From Nostoc sp. CMAA1605 (lineage in GTDB: Bacteria; Cyanobacteriota; Cyanobacteriia; Cyanobacteriales; Nostocaceae), in the NCBI RefSeq assembly GCF_021596505.1, contig NZ_PJIZ01000013.1:1-64000 (forward strand): a DNA stretch of 64,000 nt, read 5' to 3'. This document shows positions 42,293-53,720 of the stretch, piece by piece. The notes below the pieces were generated by a model, which saw nothing but the letters and a program-made list of their open reading frames with translations, made no database searches and was not told the DNA's origin. Positions within the stretch are counted from its first letter, which is position 1. Each line of letters opens with the position of its first letter. The translations under genes were made by a program, and so were the position numbers.

Positions 42293-43576
42293 GTGGCGCA
42301 AGTTGTTATAGAAAACGTATATAAAAGTTTCCCTCCCCGTCGAGGGGAAAATGTGGCTTCAGTCAGCACATCTGGTCAAAAAACAGATAAAACGCCAGAA
42401 CAAGCCGGAAATATCAATGTCCTACGTCGGATTAACCTCACCATCGCCGACGGGGAATTTATGGTGTTGGTGGGGCCTTCTGGTTGTGGAAAAAGTACCT
42501 TACTGCGGTTGATTGCTGGCTTAGAAACTATGACAGGGGGAAATATTTGGGTAGGCGATCGCCTGATCAATGACTTACCTCCCAAGGAACGCGATATTGC
42601 AATGGTATTTCAAAATTACGCCCTTTACCCCCATCTCACGGTGTACGATAACATCGCCTTTGGGTTGCGTCGGCGTACATTAGAAAATGCAGACAATCAG
42701 CAAAACCCAATTCCGCAGTTCATGGAAAATACGCTGGTAGGTGTGACAAGAAAGTTACCTAAAGGACTACGCTATATTTCCGATAAAGAACGACAAGTAG
42801 ACCAACGGGTAAGAGGTGTAGCGGAATTATTGCAAATTGAAACTTTGTTAAATCGCTTACCTAAACAGCTTTCAGGAGGACAAAGACAAAGGGTAGCATT
42901 AGGAAGGGCGATCGCACGCAGTCCCCAAGTATTCTTAATGGATGAGCCACTTTCTAACCTAGATGCGAAACTCCGCGCCGAAACTCGCGCCCAAATCGTT
43001 AAACTCCAACGCCAATTAGAAACAACCACAATCTACGTCACCCATGATCAAACCGAAGCGATGACAATGGGCGATCGCATCGCCATCATGAATCAAGGTC
43101 AAATTCAGCAAGTCGCCTCCCCAATAGAACTTTATAACAACCCCATTAATCGCTTTGTTGCAGAATTCATCGGTACACCACCCATGAATTTTATCCCTGT
43201 AGAATTTCACGCCCCTCTGTTAATCACCCATGCACAATTCCGTCTCACCCTCCCAGAAATTTGGGCTAGTCCATTGCAAAGATACGACGGACAAACCCTC
43301 ATCTTAGGTATCCGTCCCGAACATTTAAACGTCGGCTTACCTGCCACGAAAAACTTACAAGTGCAAGTAGACTTAATAGAAAACCTCGGTAATGATGCCT
43401 TCATCACCGCCAAATTAGTTGATCAGCAACCTCAATTTGCCCACCTCATTCATCCCTTGCAAGTACGCGTTCCAGCCGAACGCCTCATTAGGGTAGGTGA
43501 AGAACTCTGGTTATCCCTCACACCCGATAAAATTCACTTTTTTGACCCTGATACTGAGTTAGCGATTGGGAGATAG
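42293..43576 (+). CDS. MalK/UgpC-type ABC transporter ATP-binding protein (GTG start)
   Basis: GPSGCGKSTLLRLIAGLE; LSGGQRQRVALGRAIARSPQVFLMDEPLSNLDAKLR; TOBE-like C-terminus. Confidence 0.93.
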   Translation: MAQVVIENVYKSFPPRRGENVASVSTSGQKTDKTPEQAGNINVLRRINLTIADGEFMVLVGPSGCGKSTLLRLIAGLETMTGGNIWVGDRLINDLPPKERDIAMVFQNYALYPHLTVYDNIAFGLRRRTLENADNQQNPIPQFMENTLVGVTRKLPKGLRYISDKERQVDQRVRGVAELLQIETLLNRLPKQLSGGQRQRVALGRAIARSPQVFLMDEPLSNLDAKLRAETRAQIVKLQRQLETTTIYVTHDQTEAMTMGDRIAIMNQGQIQQVASPIELYNNPINRFVAEFIGTPPMNFIPVEFHAPLLITHAQFRLTLPEIWASPLQRYDGQTLILGIRPEHLNVGLPATKNLQVQVDLIENLGNDAFITAKLVDQQPQFAHLIHPLQVRVPAERLIRVGEELWLSLTPDKIHFFDPDTELAIGR

Positions 43577-43778
43577 GGGATTAGGGGTGTGGGGGTGTGG
43601 GGGATTAGGGGTGTGGGGGTGTGGGGGATTAGGGGTGTGAGGGTTTAGGGGAGACAAGGGGGACAAGGGAGACAAGGCGGAAGAAATATTAAGGACTAAC
43701 AACAACTCAGCACTCATCGGCACCACTCAGCACTCAGCACTCACTACTCAGCACTCAGCACTCAGCACTCAGCACTAT
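43577..43778. repeat. Short tandem repeats (GGGGTGTG, GGACAAG, CAGCACT)
   Basis: ttaggggtgtgggggtgtggggg...; cagcactcagcactcagcactcagcact. Confidence 0.8.
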
Positions 43779-43781
43779 TGA

Positions 43782-44888
43782 CTAATTCACCAAAACCTCT
43801 TCCCTCATCATGACTCTGTGAGGTTCATAGTTTGTTACTAATTCGCGGTAGACGGCTAAGGTTTCCGCATGGACTCTCGCTGCATGGAATCTTTCTAGGT
43901 TTTGTGAGGCGCGGCTTTTCCATTTGTAGAGTTGGGCGGGATCTCTGAGTAATTGTCCTAAAGCGTCTGCTAATGTCTGACTATCTTTTGCTGGGACTAA
44001 CAAGCCAGCTTGTCCATAATCTAAGGTTTCTGGAATTCCATCTACGTTGCTAGCAATAATTGCACAACCTGCTTCTCGCGCTTCTGTTAATACCAAGCCA
44101 AAGGATTCGCAATGGGAAGCGAGAACAAAAATATCGCTTGCTAACATATACCTTTGGGGTTCTGGCTGGAAACCTTCAAAATGAATGCGGTGTTTGACAT
44201 TGGTATTTTGTGCCATTGTCTCAAACAAGGCGCGATCAGGGCCATCTCCCACTAAATATAAATGTGCTTGGGGAAATTCGGCTGCAATTTTGGTAAAGGC
44301 GGCGATTAACTCAGCAATACCTTTACGGGAATACATCCCCGCAACGGTAGTAATAGCTGGACTATGCAGAGGTAGTGGTTGATAATCTGTCAGCTGGCGA
44401 TGACGAGGGCTACCTAAAGTCCCATTAGCCACAATTCTTAATTTCTGTTGGGGGATACCACGCCGCACCATTGCAGATGCTACAGCTTGGCTGACGGCAA
44501 TGACTCTATCTGCTAATCCCATGAGGATTGCACTACGTTGAAATTCGTTGTGTACAGTCGAAACTAAACTGTAATTGCTGGTATTTTTCCAAAATCCTGC
44601 CAATACCACACCCGTCATCATGTGGGCGTGAACAATATCCGGTTGAAAATTTTGGATAATCTCCCGCAACCGCCAAGCCGCTTTCATGATGTTTAGTGGT
44701 TTTCGAGATTGATCTAGGTGAAAATGTTTAGCACCATAACTTGCTAGTAGTGTTTCGTATTCTCCTCCAGCCGAAGCCACAGCTACTTCATCACCATTTT
44801 GGGCTTGCAAACAAGCGAGGTCTACAGCTACATTAACAATGCCATTACCAATTTTTTGAACGTGGTTAGTAATATGTAATATTCTCAT
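43782..44888 (-). CDS. Glycosyltransferase family 4
   Basis: MRILHITNHVQKIGNGIVNVAVDLACLQAQNGDEV; VAGMYSRKGIAELIAAFTKI; SDIFVLASHCESFGLVLTEAREAGCAIIASNVDGIPE. Confidence 0.9.
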   Translation of the reverse strand: MRILHITNHVQKIGNGIVNVAVDLACLQAQNGDEVAVASAGGEYETLLASYGAKHFHLDQSRKPLNIMKAAWRLREIIQNFQPDIVHAHMMTGVVLAGFWKNTSNYSLVSTVHNEFQRSAILMGLADRVIAVSQAVASAMVRRGIPQQKLRIVANGTLGSPRHRQLTDYQPLPLHSPAITTVAGMYSRKGIAELIAAFTKIAAEFPQAHLYLVGDGPDRALFETMAQNTNVKHRIHFEGFQPEPQRYMLASDIFVLASHCESFGLVLTEAREAGCAIIASNVDGIPETLDYGQAGLLVPAKDSQTLADALGQLLRDPAQLYKWKSRASQNLERFHAARVHAETLAVYRELVTNYEPHRVMMREEVLVN

Positions 44889-44975
44889 TTAATTAATTCT
44901 CTAAATAATATTTAATCCAAAATCCAAAATTGCCAGATGCAGCCCTAATAATTTCATATATCTAAGGAATTTCTT

Positions 44976-45782
44976 CTAAAACTGAGTCTTGAAGAAAATC
45001 TCATAAGAAGTTAAAAATTGCTTAACAAAGCCTTGTGGTAAACTTTGCAGTTGTGAGGAGTAAGCAGCGATCGCTTGTTGTTTCTTTTCTTGAACAGCAG
45101 TAATAGAAAACCTGTAAGCCGCCGCCAAGTCGGATAATTTTAACATTAAAAATAACGGCGATCGCCAGAATAGCCAAATCGGATACTGTAACAAATCTGG
45201 ATGAATTTTAGCTGACTGAATAGCGGATTTAACTAGAGTAAATGTTGCTTCATGATCTCGATGGCAATCTTTACGATGAGGCACATAAACTTCTTCGGGC
45301 TGATACAATTCTAACAATTCAGCTACCTGTGCGATCGTCTGCTGTTTTTCTGGCTCACTTAAATTTTGTAAATATCCGTCTGGTTTAGATAAAAAGTGAA
45401 TATCTGAGGCTTGGACACCTAAAATTTGTAGTGCTGTTACTGCTTCTTGTCTACGAGTAGCAATAATTTGATTTTTTAAGTCTAGATTACAACCACCCGC
45501 CGCGTCTCCATTGGTTAAAAATACAACTACAACCTTGATTCCCTGTGCTGTTTTGTGAGCAATCATCCCTCCACAGCCGAAAGTTTCATCATCCTGGTGA
45601 GGAGAAAAAACCATTGCTGATTTATGACTAAAATCTTCTGGTTGACTACCATCAGATAACAACCATCTCCAGATAAAATGAGAATGTAAAGATTGGAGAT
45701 TTTCTAGCCATTTTGCGGGAATTATTTTCTGGATTCTTTGCAAATAAACTTTCATGTTATGCACTAGCCTTATACTAGTCAA
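44976..45782 (-). CDS. PIG-L family deacetylase
   Basis: AMVFSPHQDDETFGCGGMIAHKTAQGIKVVVVFLTNGD; VYVPHRKDCHRDHEATFTL. Confidence 0.92.
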   Translation of the reverse strand: MTSIRLVHNMKVYLQRIQKIIPAKWLENLQSLHSHFIWRWLLSDGSQPEDFSHKSAMVFSPHQDDETFGCGGMIAHKTAQGIKVVVVFLTNGDAAGGCNLDLKNQIIATRRQEAVTALQILGVQASDIHFLSKPDGYLQNLSEPEKQQTIAQVAELLELYQPEEVYVPHRKDCHRDHEATFTLVKSAIQSAKIHPDLLQYPIWLFWRSPLFLMLKLSDLAAAYRFSITAVQEKKQQAIAAYSSQLQSLPQGFVKQFLTSYEIFFKTQF

Positions 45783-46416
45783 GAAGCAAGATAAAATTTT
45801 TCATATCTATAATTAATTACACATCTGGTCAATTACTTATAGACACCAGAGAAATCATATATCAACAACTGCGAAATAGAATAAAGATTTGATGTGATAA
45901 ATGTTTGTTTTTTATTATTTATTTTAAGAAGGCAACAAAGTTATGATGTATGACACACCATAATCATAATCAAATATGTATGATTCATTTTTCTAAATGT
46001 GTCAATCCTGACATATATCAATAATAAATTGTTTTGGTAATTGAGTTGGTTTTTATAATGTTTTTATCAGAAATACATATTTTTTGAGATTTTATAGCGG
46101 TTCTCAAAATATCTGAAAAGTATGGATATTTACTTTAGTCTTATTGTTTTATTAGCTTTGGTAAAAAGATTGCATCATTTGTAACAAAAACTGGGTTAAA
46201 TATTTTAGTTAGCAGATTTTCTGTAGCTTTTAGCAATTATCAATCAAAAATTCTCTAAAAAATCTTCATCTAGTCAGACGTAAAGCTTACTGATGATGAT
46301 GAAAAATGACTGAATATAAATACTAAACAGTATTAATGTACTGTTTTATATAAAAATTTCATTAGTCTTTGTATAAAAGTCAACCTATGTATTAATTTTA
46401 AGCGTGGAGAATCATT

Positions 46417-47583
46417 GTGGGAGAACAACAAGAAAATATTTGTGCGAGTTCTGCGTCTATTCTTACCATTGGAACAGGCTGGTTTCCGCAAAGTCCAGGG
46501 GGCTTAGAAAGATATGTTTATGATTTAATTCATACATTTGTCGCTCATCAAGACCAAGTAGAATTATGTGGAATTGGCTTACCAGATATTCAATTAAATA
46601 CATCAATTAAGTTAACTAACTTAGCCTCACCAAATAGTCCAATTTGGCAGAGATTTTGGTCAATTCGCCGTAACTTCCAGAAAACGAGAATCAGTAAACC
46701 GGATGCAATCAATTTACATTTTGCCCTCTATAGTTTTCCGGTGTTAGACATTTTACCCAAGGGAGTACCGATTACATTTAACTTTCATGGCCCTTGGGCG
46801 TTAGAAAGTCAACAAGAGATTAAAAGTAATCCATTGGGTATTTTAATTAAGCGACGCTTGATTGAACAAACTACTTATAGTCGTTGCGATCGCTTTGTGG
46901 TTTTGAGTAAAGCTTTTGGTAACATTTTACACCAAAAATATCAAATTCCTTGGAGCAGAATTCATGTGATTCCTGGGGGTGTAAATATTCACCGCTTCCA
47001 GCCCGACTCACCCCAAATAGCGCGTCAACAACTAGGCTGGCCGCAAAATCGCCCGATTTTATTCACATCGCGGCGTTTAGTCCAGCGTATGGGACTAGAT
47101 AAACTCCTAGCAGCCGTGGCTACCATTAAACCCAAAATACCAGATGTGTGGTTAGCGATCGCCGGTCGTGGTCATTTACAAGCCACCTTAGAACAACAAA
47201 TCCAAGAACTAGGGTTAGAAAATAACGTCAAATTATTAGGATTTCTCCCCGATGAACAATTACCATTAGCTTATCAAGCTGCTAACTTAACCGTAATGCC
47301 TAGCCAATCTTTTGAAGGGTTTGGTTTAGCAATCGTCGAATCTTTAGCTTGTGGTACGCCAGTTTTGTGTACACCAATTGGGGGAATGCCAGAAATTTTA
47401 CAACCATTTTCACCCCAATTAATTACTAATTCTCCTGAAACTTCAGCCATTGCAGAGAAGTTAGAACAAATCTTACTAGAACAACTTCCTATCCCTTCCC
47501 CATCAGACTGCCGTCAATATATTATCAATAACTTTGATTGGCAAAAAGTCGGTCAACAAGTCAGAGAAGTAATCTTAGCTTAA
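46417..47583 (+). CDS. Glycosyltransferase family 4
   Basis: TIGTGWFPQSPGGLERYVYDL; VIPGGVNIHRFQP; LTVMPSQSFEGFGLAIVESLACGTPVLCTPIGGMPEIL. Confidence 0.92.
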   Translation: MGEQQENICASSASILTIGTGWFPQSPGGLERYVYDLIHTFVAHQDQVELCGIGLPDIQLNTSIKLTNLASPNSPIWQRFWSIRRNFQKTRISKPDAINLHFALYSFPVLDILPKGVPITFNFHGPWALESQQEIKSNPLGILIKRRLIEQTTYSRCDRFVVLSKAFGNILHQKYQIPWSRIHVIPGGVNIHRFQPDSPQIARQQLGWPQNRPILFTSRRLVQRMGLDKLLAAVATIKPKIPDVWLAIAGRGHLQATLEQQIQELGLENNVKLLGFLPDEQLPLAYQAANLTVMPSQSFEGFGLAIVESLACGTPVLCTPIGGMPEILQPFSPQLITNSPETSAIAEKLEQILLEQLPIPSPSDCRQYIINNFDWQKVGQQVREVILA

Positions 47584-47595
47584 AAATTTTATCAT

Positions 47596-48747
47596 ATGAA
47601 AATATTATTTTTAGACCAAAGTGGTAAACCAGGCGGTGCAGAACTCTGTTTAATTGATATCGCTAAACCTTATCGAGACTGCGCTTTAGTCGGTTTATTT
47701 GCAGATGGCGATTTTAGAAAATTATTAGTACAAAATCACATTCCTGTAGAAGTTTTAACCAATCAATCGATTGCAGTTCGTAAACAAAGCAATTTACTCC
47801 AAGCCTTCGCCAGTGTCGGACAACTTGCGCCATTAATCACCAAGGTAGTTAAAATAGCCTATCAATATGATTTAATCTACGCTAACACCCAAAAAGCATT
47901 AGTTGTAGGTGCGATCGCCAGTATAATTACTCGTCGCCCCTTGGTGTATCATTTACACGATATTCTTTCTTCAGAACACTTTAGCCAAACCAATCTTCGC
48001 ATCGCTATTAACTTAGCAAATCGTTGTGCATCCTTAGTAATAGCTAATTCCCAAGCCAGTCGAACAGCCTTTATCCAAGCAGGCGGTAAGCCAGAAATCA
48101 CCGAAGTTGTATATAACGGTTTTGAACCTCAAAATTATCACACTAGTAATGATGAGATTCAAAAAATTCGTCAGCAATTAGGATTAGAAAATAAATTTGT
48201 CGTTGGGCATTTTAGCAGACTTTCACCGTGGAAAGGTCAACATATCCTCATTGCAGCTCTAGCCCAATTACCACCACAAGTCACAGTAATTTTAGTAGGT
48301 GATGCCCTATTTGGTGAACAAGATTATGTAGCACAATTACATCTACAAATTGCCCAATTAGGATTAGAAAATAGGGTAAAATTTTTAGGCTTCCGTGCTG
48401 ATATTCCCCAACTAATGGCAGCTTGTAATTTAGTTACCCACACCTCCACCGCCCCCGAACCCTTTGGTAGAGTCATAGTAGAAGCCATGCTGTGTGGAAC
48501 ACCTGTAGTAGCAGCCAAAGCAGGCGGTGCAGTGGAATTAGTAGAACAGGGAGTGAACGGTTTTTTAGTAACCCCAGGAGAACCCCAAGCCCTAGCACAA
48601 GTAATTAATACCTGCATTCAAGAAACAGAAATAACTGCAAAAATCGCTACTCAAGCACGGGATATTGCCAGTCAGCGTTTTCATGTCGCCAATGTTAATC
48701 AGCAAATAGCACAGTTAATATCTCATCTCCAAGGGAACAGGAAATAG
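47596..48747 (+). CDS. Glycosyltransferase family 4
   Basis: LFLDQSGKPGGAELCLIDIAKPY; VVYNGFEP; APEPFGRVIVEAMLCGTPVVAAKAGGAVELV. Confidence 0.92.
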   Translation: MKILFLDQSGKPGGAELCLIDIAKPYRDCALVGLFADGDFRKLLVQNHIPVEVLTNQSIAVRKQSNLLQAFASVGQLAPLITKVVKIAYQYDLIYANTQKALVVGAIASIITRRPLVYHLHDILSSEHFSQTNLRIAINLANRCASLVIANSQASRTAFIQAGGKPEITEVVYNGFEPQNYHTSNDEIQKIRQQLGLENKFVVGHFSRLSPWKGQHILIAALAQLPPQVTVILVGDALFGEQDYVAQLHLQIAQLGLENRVKFLGFRADIPQLMAACNLVTHTSTAPEPFGRVIVEAMLCGTPVVAAKAGGAVELVEQGVNGFLVTPGEPQALAQVINTCIQETEITAKIATQARDIASQRFHVANVNQQIAQLISHLQGNRK

Positions 48748-48808
48748 AGAGAGATTGTCCAAATATTAGAGAACACCAAAAAATAAATTATCCCAAATAA
48801 ACAGCTTA

Positions 48809-48873
48809 GTAGGGTGCGTCAGTATGAATAACCTCTTGGTATAGTTAGGTTTTCTCGCACTGACGCACCCTAC
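48809..48873. repeat. Inverted repeat (hairpin or MITE-like) with perfect 15-bp arms
   Basis: GTAGGGTGCGTCAGT ... ACTGACGCACCCTAC. Confidence 0.75.
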
Positions 48874-48903
48874 AGTTTGGATATTTTTTTATCTGGAAGT
48901 CCC

Positions 48904-51480
48904 TTATGAAAAGTCAACCCCATCTCCCATTTCCGGTTCCTCGTTTTTACCCGTACATTGACTCTTGAGTAACTTTGTTGCTGCTTCACTATCTAAAGGC
49001 TGCGAGTAAAAATATCCTTGACCATATTCACAACCCAATAATTGCAGTTGATCTTGTTGTGTGATTGTCTCCACACCTTCAGCAATGACATTCATACCTA
49101 ATGTGTGGCTTAACATGATAATTGTCCGCACAATGGCTGCATCTTCATTAGTTTCACCCATGCGGCTGACAAAGGAACGGTCTATTTTTAAGGTGTTAAC
49201 TGGAAACCTGTGTAAATAACTTAAAGAAGAATATCCAGTACCAAAATCATCAATACTGAGACGAATATTTAAAGTTCTTAGTTGCAGCATAATCGTGATG
49301 GCAGTTTCTACATTTTTCATCGCCACACTTTCTGTAATTTCTAATTTTAAACTTGTCCCGTCTAATCCCGTTTTTTGCAGAATTTTTTGAATATATTCCA
49401 CTAAATCTGGTTGGGATAACTGCTGTCCCGAAATATTCACACTCATCATCAGTGGTGGTTCTTGCGGAAATTGAGATTGCCAACTAGATAACTGTGAACA
49501 AGCAGCTTCTAAAATCCACTGTCCTAAAGGAATAATTAAACCTGTTTCCTCAGCAATGGGAATAAATTCTACTGGGGAAATAAATCCATTTTGCGGATGC
49601 TTCCATCTTAAAAGAGCTTCAAAACCAACAATTTGATGATTTTCTAAGGAGACAATGGGTTGATAATAAAGAAAAAATTCCTGCTGTAAAACAGCCCGTC
49701 GCAAGTCTGTCTCTAACTGAAAACGTCTCACAACTTGGGTGTGCATTCCCACCGCAAATACTTCATGACGTGCTTTACCTAAGTCTTTGGCTAAATACAT
49801 AGCTGTGTGAGCATCCCGCAACATATCTTCGGGTTGATGCTCAAGTTGAATTTGATTGAAAGCGATACCGATACTGACGCTAGTAAATATCTCCTGCCCA
49901 TTAATTTTAAAGGGAGAAGTCATCTGTTTTTGTAACTGGTCTGCAATGCTATTGGCAAAACTCGTTTCAGAAATATTTTCCAACAAAATCGCAAACTCAT
50001 CTCCCCCCACCCTGGCGATAACGCCTTTGCAGCCTATACAGCTAGATAATCTTTGGCTGAAGTTGATTAAAAATTGATCACCAACATAATGAGTTAAACT
50101 TTCATTGATCACTTTGAAACGGTCAATATCTAGAAACAATAAGGCAAAACAGTTATTTTTGCCTAGTCTCGACCTGTTGATGGCCGCTTGTAAATACTTG
50201 ATAAATAGCGATCGATTAGGTAGCCTAGTCAAACTGTCATACAATGCAATCTGCCATTGTTTATATGCCATCACACAGACGGCTGTGGTGAGGAAGGTTA
50301 AGGCAGGTGGTAATAAAGGTATCCAGCCACTATATGTAAATATACTTAAGCAAATGCCATACAACACTGCTAGGGAAGCTGTTCCAGCTATTCCCAAAGC
50401 CAGTGGGTGTTGCAGTCGCCAAACTAAGACACCTCCACCTAATGCCCACAGCCAAATCCATAAGATTTCAGCCCATTCAGGCCAAAACCAAAACAGAGGG
50501 CGATTATCAACAATTGTACTGAGAATTTGACTCACCAGTTGAGTGTGTAATGTTACTCCTGAAACACCAGGGCTGGTTGATTTACTTGCACTGTAGGGAG
50601 TAAAAAACAAGTCTTTTAAACTTGGGGCGACAGTCCCAATTAGGACAACTTTGTTTTTCACCAAATTGGGGTCAAATTTATCCTGTAAAATATCATTCAG
50701 TGATATCTTTTGTGCTACATTCTCGGCGGAACGATAGGAAATCAGGACTTGATAACCCGTACTGTCAACATTATGGTAACTACCTGCATCAGAAGATATG
50801 GCAGGAAATCTGGTTTTTCCCAGATATAAAGCATCGGGAGTGACGCTGAGGGTAACACCCCGATTTGCCAAATATTTCAAGCTTAAGCGGAGGGCAAAAG
50901 AGTAAAATTTCTCTTCCCCGTCGTAAGCATAGATAAAATTACGACGTATCACCCCATCAGGGTCAACTACAAAATCGTTAAACCCAATTTGCTCTGAAGG
51001 TAGACCTGAAATGGGTGCAACGCCTTGAGCTTTTGAGTCTCCAAGGTTAGTAATGGTGACTACATTGGGCTTTTGCAGTTCTTTTAGCAGCATTTCCCGC
51101 CCTGGCGGGTGGGAAATGTTGCGATAAATATCTAAGCCAATGACCTTTGCTTGAGCTTTCTGTAACTTTTGTAAAACTTGGGCAAGGGTATGATCAGACA
51201 ATGGCCATTGTTGCTGTTGTTGGAGGTCATCTTCAGTAATTCCTACAATTAACAGTCGCGGATCAGGCCCCGCATCTGCTTGCAAACGTACTAGATGATC
51301 AAAAGCCGCTAGTTCTAATATTTGTAATCCACCCAGATGTCTGATGCCCAACAACAGCCCTGTCATCATCATACTGGCTACAATTACAGTCTGCTTGATA
51401 CTCAAAGTTGGATATGGCCGCTTGAGATAAGTTAATACTGATGCTAGCGAATGAAGCTTTTTGAAGGATTGAATAATCAC
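48904..51480 (-). CDS. CHASE2 sensor - GGDEF - EAL bifunctional c-di-GMP protein
   Basis: CHASE2 periplasmic region, three TM helices, VARVGGDEFAILL-type GGDEF, VGFEALLRWKHP EAL and DDFGTGYSSLSYL. Confidence 0.93.
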   Translation of the reverse strand: MIIQSFKKLHSLASVLTYLKRPYPTLSIKQTVIVASMMMTGLLLGIRHLGGLQILELAAFDHLVRLQADAGPDPRLLIVGITEDDLQQQQQWPLSDHTLAQVLQKLQKAQAKVIGLDIYRNISHPPGREMLLKELQKPNVVTITNLGDSKAQGVAPISGLPSEQIGFNDFVVDPDGVIRRNFIYAYDGEEKFYSFALRLSLKYLANRGVTLSVTPDALYLGKTRFPAISSDAGSYHNVDSTGYQVLISYRSAENVAQKISLNDILQDKFDPNLVKNKVVLIGTVAPSLKDLFFTPYSASKSTSPGVSGVTLHTQLVSQILSTIVDNRPLFWFWPEWAEILWIWLWALGGGVLVWRLQHPLALGIAGTASLAVLYGICLSIFTYSGWIPLLPPALTFLTTAVCVMAYKQWQIALYDSLTRLPNRSLFIKYLQAAINRSRLGKNNCFALLFLDIDRFKVINESLTHYVGDQFLINFSQRLSSCIGCKGVIARVGGDEFAILLENISETSFANSIADQLQKQMTSPFKINGQEIFTSVSIGIAFNQIQLEHQPEDMLRDAHTAMYLAKDLGKARHEVFAVGMHTQVVRRFQLETDLRRAVLQQEFFLYYQPIVSLENHQIVGFEALLRWKHPQNGFISPVEFIPIAEETGLIIPLGQWILEAACSQLSSWQSQFPQEPPLMMSVNISGQQLSQPDLVEYIQKILQKTGLDGTSLKLEITESVAMKNVETAITIMLQLRTLNIRLSIDDFGTGYSSLSYLHRFPVNTLKIDRSFVSRMGETNEDAAIVRTIIMLSHTLGMNVIAEGVETITQQDQLQLLGCEYGQGYFYSQPLDSEAATKLLKSQCTGKNEEPEMGDGVDFS

Positions 51481-52016
51481 AAAAAGTATTACTGTATGAG
51501 GTAATTTCTATCTGAAACATCGATGACATCAAAAACTGCCCAACATTTGCAAGTAGGATTACACTTTTAGTTTAAATGCCCAACAAAGTGATTATTGATA
51601 AAATCCTGAGTCAGCATGAACTTTTTACTGAGCATTCAATTGTGATGACTCAGTATCCAGTATTTTTGACTATACCAAACAGGACTTTCTCTAGCACTAT
51701 AGAACTGATGTACTCATCAAGAGAACATCTGTATTAGAAAAGCGAAGATTTAAAATAAAATTGCTTGATACACTTAGGCTTTAAGCAGGGTTTTTGGGAT
51801 GTGAATTTCGCCTAATATTGGCGTGGCATGGTTTCGAGAAGCTATACTTTTTGCTCACGCTGGTATCAGTGTCAGACAGTAAAAGACTGGAGCTAAGGCT
51901 CACACGATTGGCTGAAAACTGGATCTTGGAAATTTTGCCCTTCTCTACGGGACGCTACGCTAACGGTTGACGCTCTTGTATCGCTAACGCTACGCTAACA
52001 CCACTTGTTAATAGAC

Positions 52017-52778
52017 TTATCTCACCGCAGAAGATATTTCATTGAGATTCGCATCTACAATACCTTCTTGGGCAATTACTTCTAACTTGAGTGCTTGTAA
52101 CACCTGTAACCATTTAGCTGTTAGCTGGGGATCACGGGGGTTTTGGTGGCGTAAAGTTGCTAATTTTACTAGTGCATCTTGCCAGATACCTAAATTAGCG
52201 TAAATATTAACTTGTTCTGTAGACGTTGCAGATTCTAACTGTTGAGCAATGTTTGGTTCTAATTTGACTCTGCTAATCCAACCGTCTACGGAAATGTCAT
52301 TTTCTCTTTTGTCTGGATTGCAGATCATAGAGAAAAACCAACGATATTTTTTACCAACGGCAAGTTGCGGTAGAGAACTCTGATCAAGCAGACTCATACT
52401 CACAATACCTGGATATTTGTTAGTAGTGAAACTTTTCTCATACATTATATTTTCTTGTTCATCTTGTAAAACGAACTCCAACGTTTTGGGTGTGGCGGTA
52501 GGCGGTAAATATATAAATAAATTCGGTTTTGGTGATGTTGTCAGTAGTAAATTGCTTTCTGGGATTAATGCAATCAGCTTTTTATCGCCAAATGAACATT
52601 CCCCACGCGTTCCCCCTCCGACTCTGCGTCCGGGTAAACCTTCTCTCCCTTTAGAAGATTGTGCCATTACCTGTTGTGGATAACTATTAGCAGATATGAC
52701 AAGGAACATTAAGGAAAGAATCGTGGATATTTTTTTTAACTGAGTCTTCTTGCTGAACATATGCCTAGCCTGATTCAT
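52017..52778 (-). CDS. DUF928 domain-containing protein
   Basis: GLPGRRVGGGTRGECSFGDKKLIALIPESNLLLTTSPKPNLFIYLPP typical of DUF928. Confidence 0.88.
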   Translation of the reverse strand: MNQARHMFSKKTQLKKISTILSLMFLVISANSYPQQVMAQSSKGREGLPGRRVGGGTRGECSFGDKKLIALIPESNLLLTTSPKPNLFIYLPPTATPKTLEFVLQDEQENIMYEKSFTTNKYPGIVSMSLLDQSSLPQLAVGKKYRWFFSMICNPDKRENDISVDGWISRVKLEPNIAQQLESATSTEQVNIYANLGIWQDALVKLATLRHQNPRDPQLTAKWLQVLQALKLEVIAQEGIVDANLNEISSAVR

Positions 52779-53720
52779 TGTATATGAGATAAGCTGATGA
52801 GCATTTAAGTTTCATAAAACCAAGCTGAACCCTTTACTAAAAGTGACTCATCCTGGAAAAATGAATAATGATGAGGTTTGTTTGATTAAATGACAGATAC
52901 TGATTGTAGTCTAGTATAAAATAAGGCATTTATTTTGAGACAATAGAAGTATACGCCAGTTTAATTAATACATACAGAGTTGAGAGCGACAACAATTTAC
53001 TGAGTTGTAAATTATACTAAATCTCACATTGTTTGATTGTGAATTAAATTTAGTAGTAAGGGGATTTTGCGTGTCAATTTTATACTAAACATAGTTAATG
53101 AAATCGGGTATTTATCGGTACTCTTTTTAATAGTATTTTAAAGATTGAACTTATGCTATAGAACTTCTGGATTATTCTTCCCTATTGGTTCTCATGACTA
53201 ACAGAGAGCAAAGTTAGAGAACCTAGCGGTAGTGAAAAAAAGACGGATGAGATTGTAAATGGTTACTATAGAAAGTTTGGTTATGACCATAGGCAATTTA
53301 CGTATAAATACAGATTTATTGATGCGATGCTCTTGATAAAGATGCCGTGGGAATTTTTTTTAGCCAGCTAAATATCATTGATATTACTAAGTAAAGATCG
53401 TCGATTTGCCATAGAAGAATATTTTACTAGGGTAAATTATCAGTAGTTTTACTATAAGAATCCGACTTGATAATTAAACTTACTTACGTAGACAGGGAAC
53501 TCTTCACAGGGAACAGAGGTGTACCTAGCTTTGCAGGAAGCAAAGATAATTTCTCTATTGTCTTGAGTTGCTTTTGACGGATTTTGATGCGTCCAAAACA
53601 GTATCGGATATCAAATTGGGATAGATATAGGAATCTGATTTGATGAAGGAACTGTACAAAGTTTTTTTCAAAAATACAATAAGAATCCTATAGTCTTGTT
53701 TCTAACTGTGGGAATAGTTT

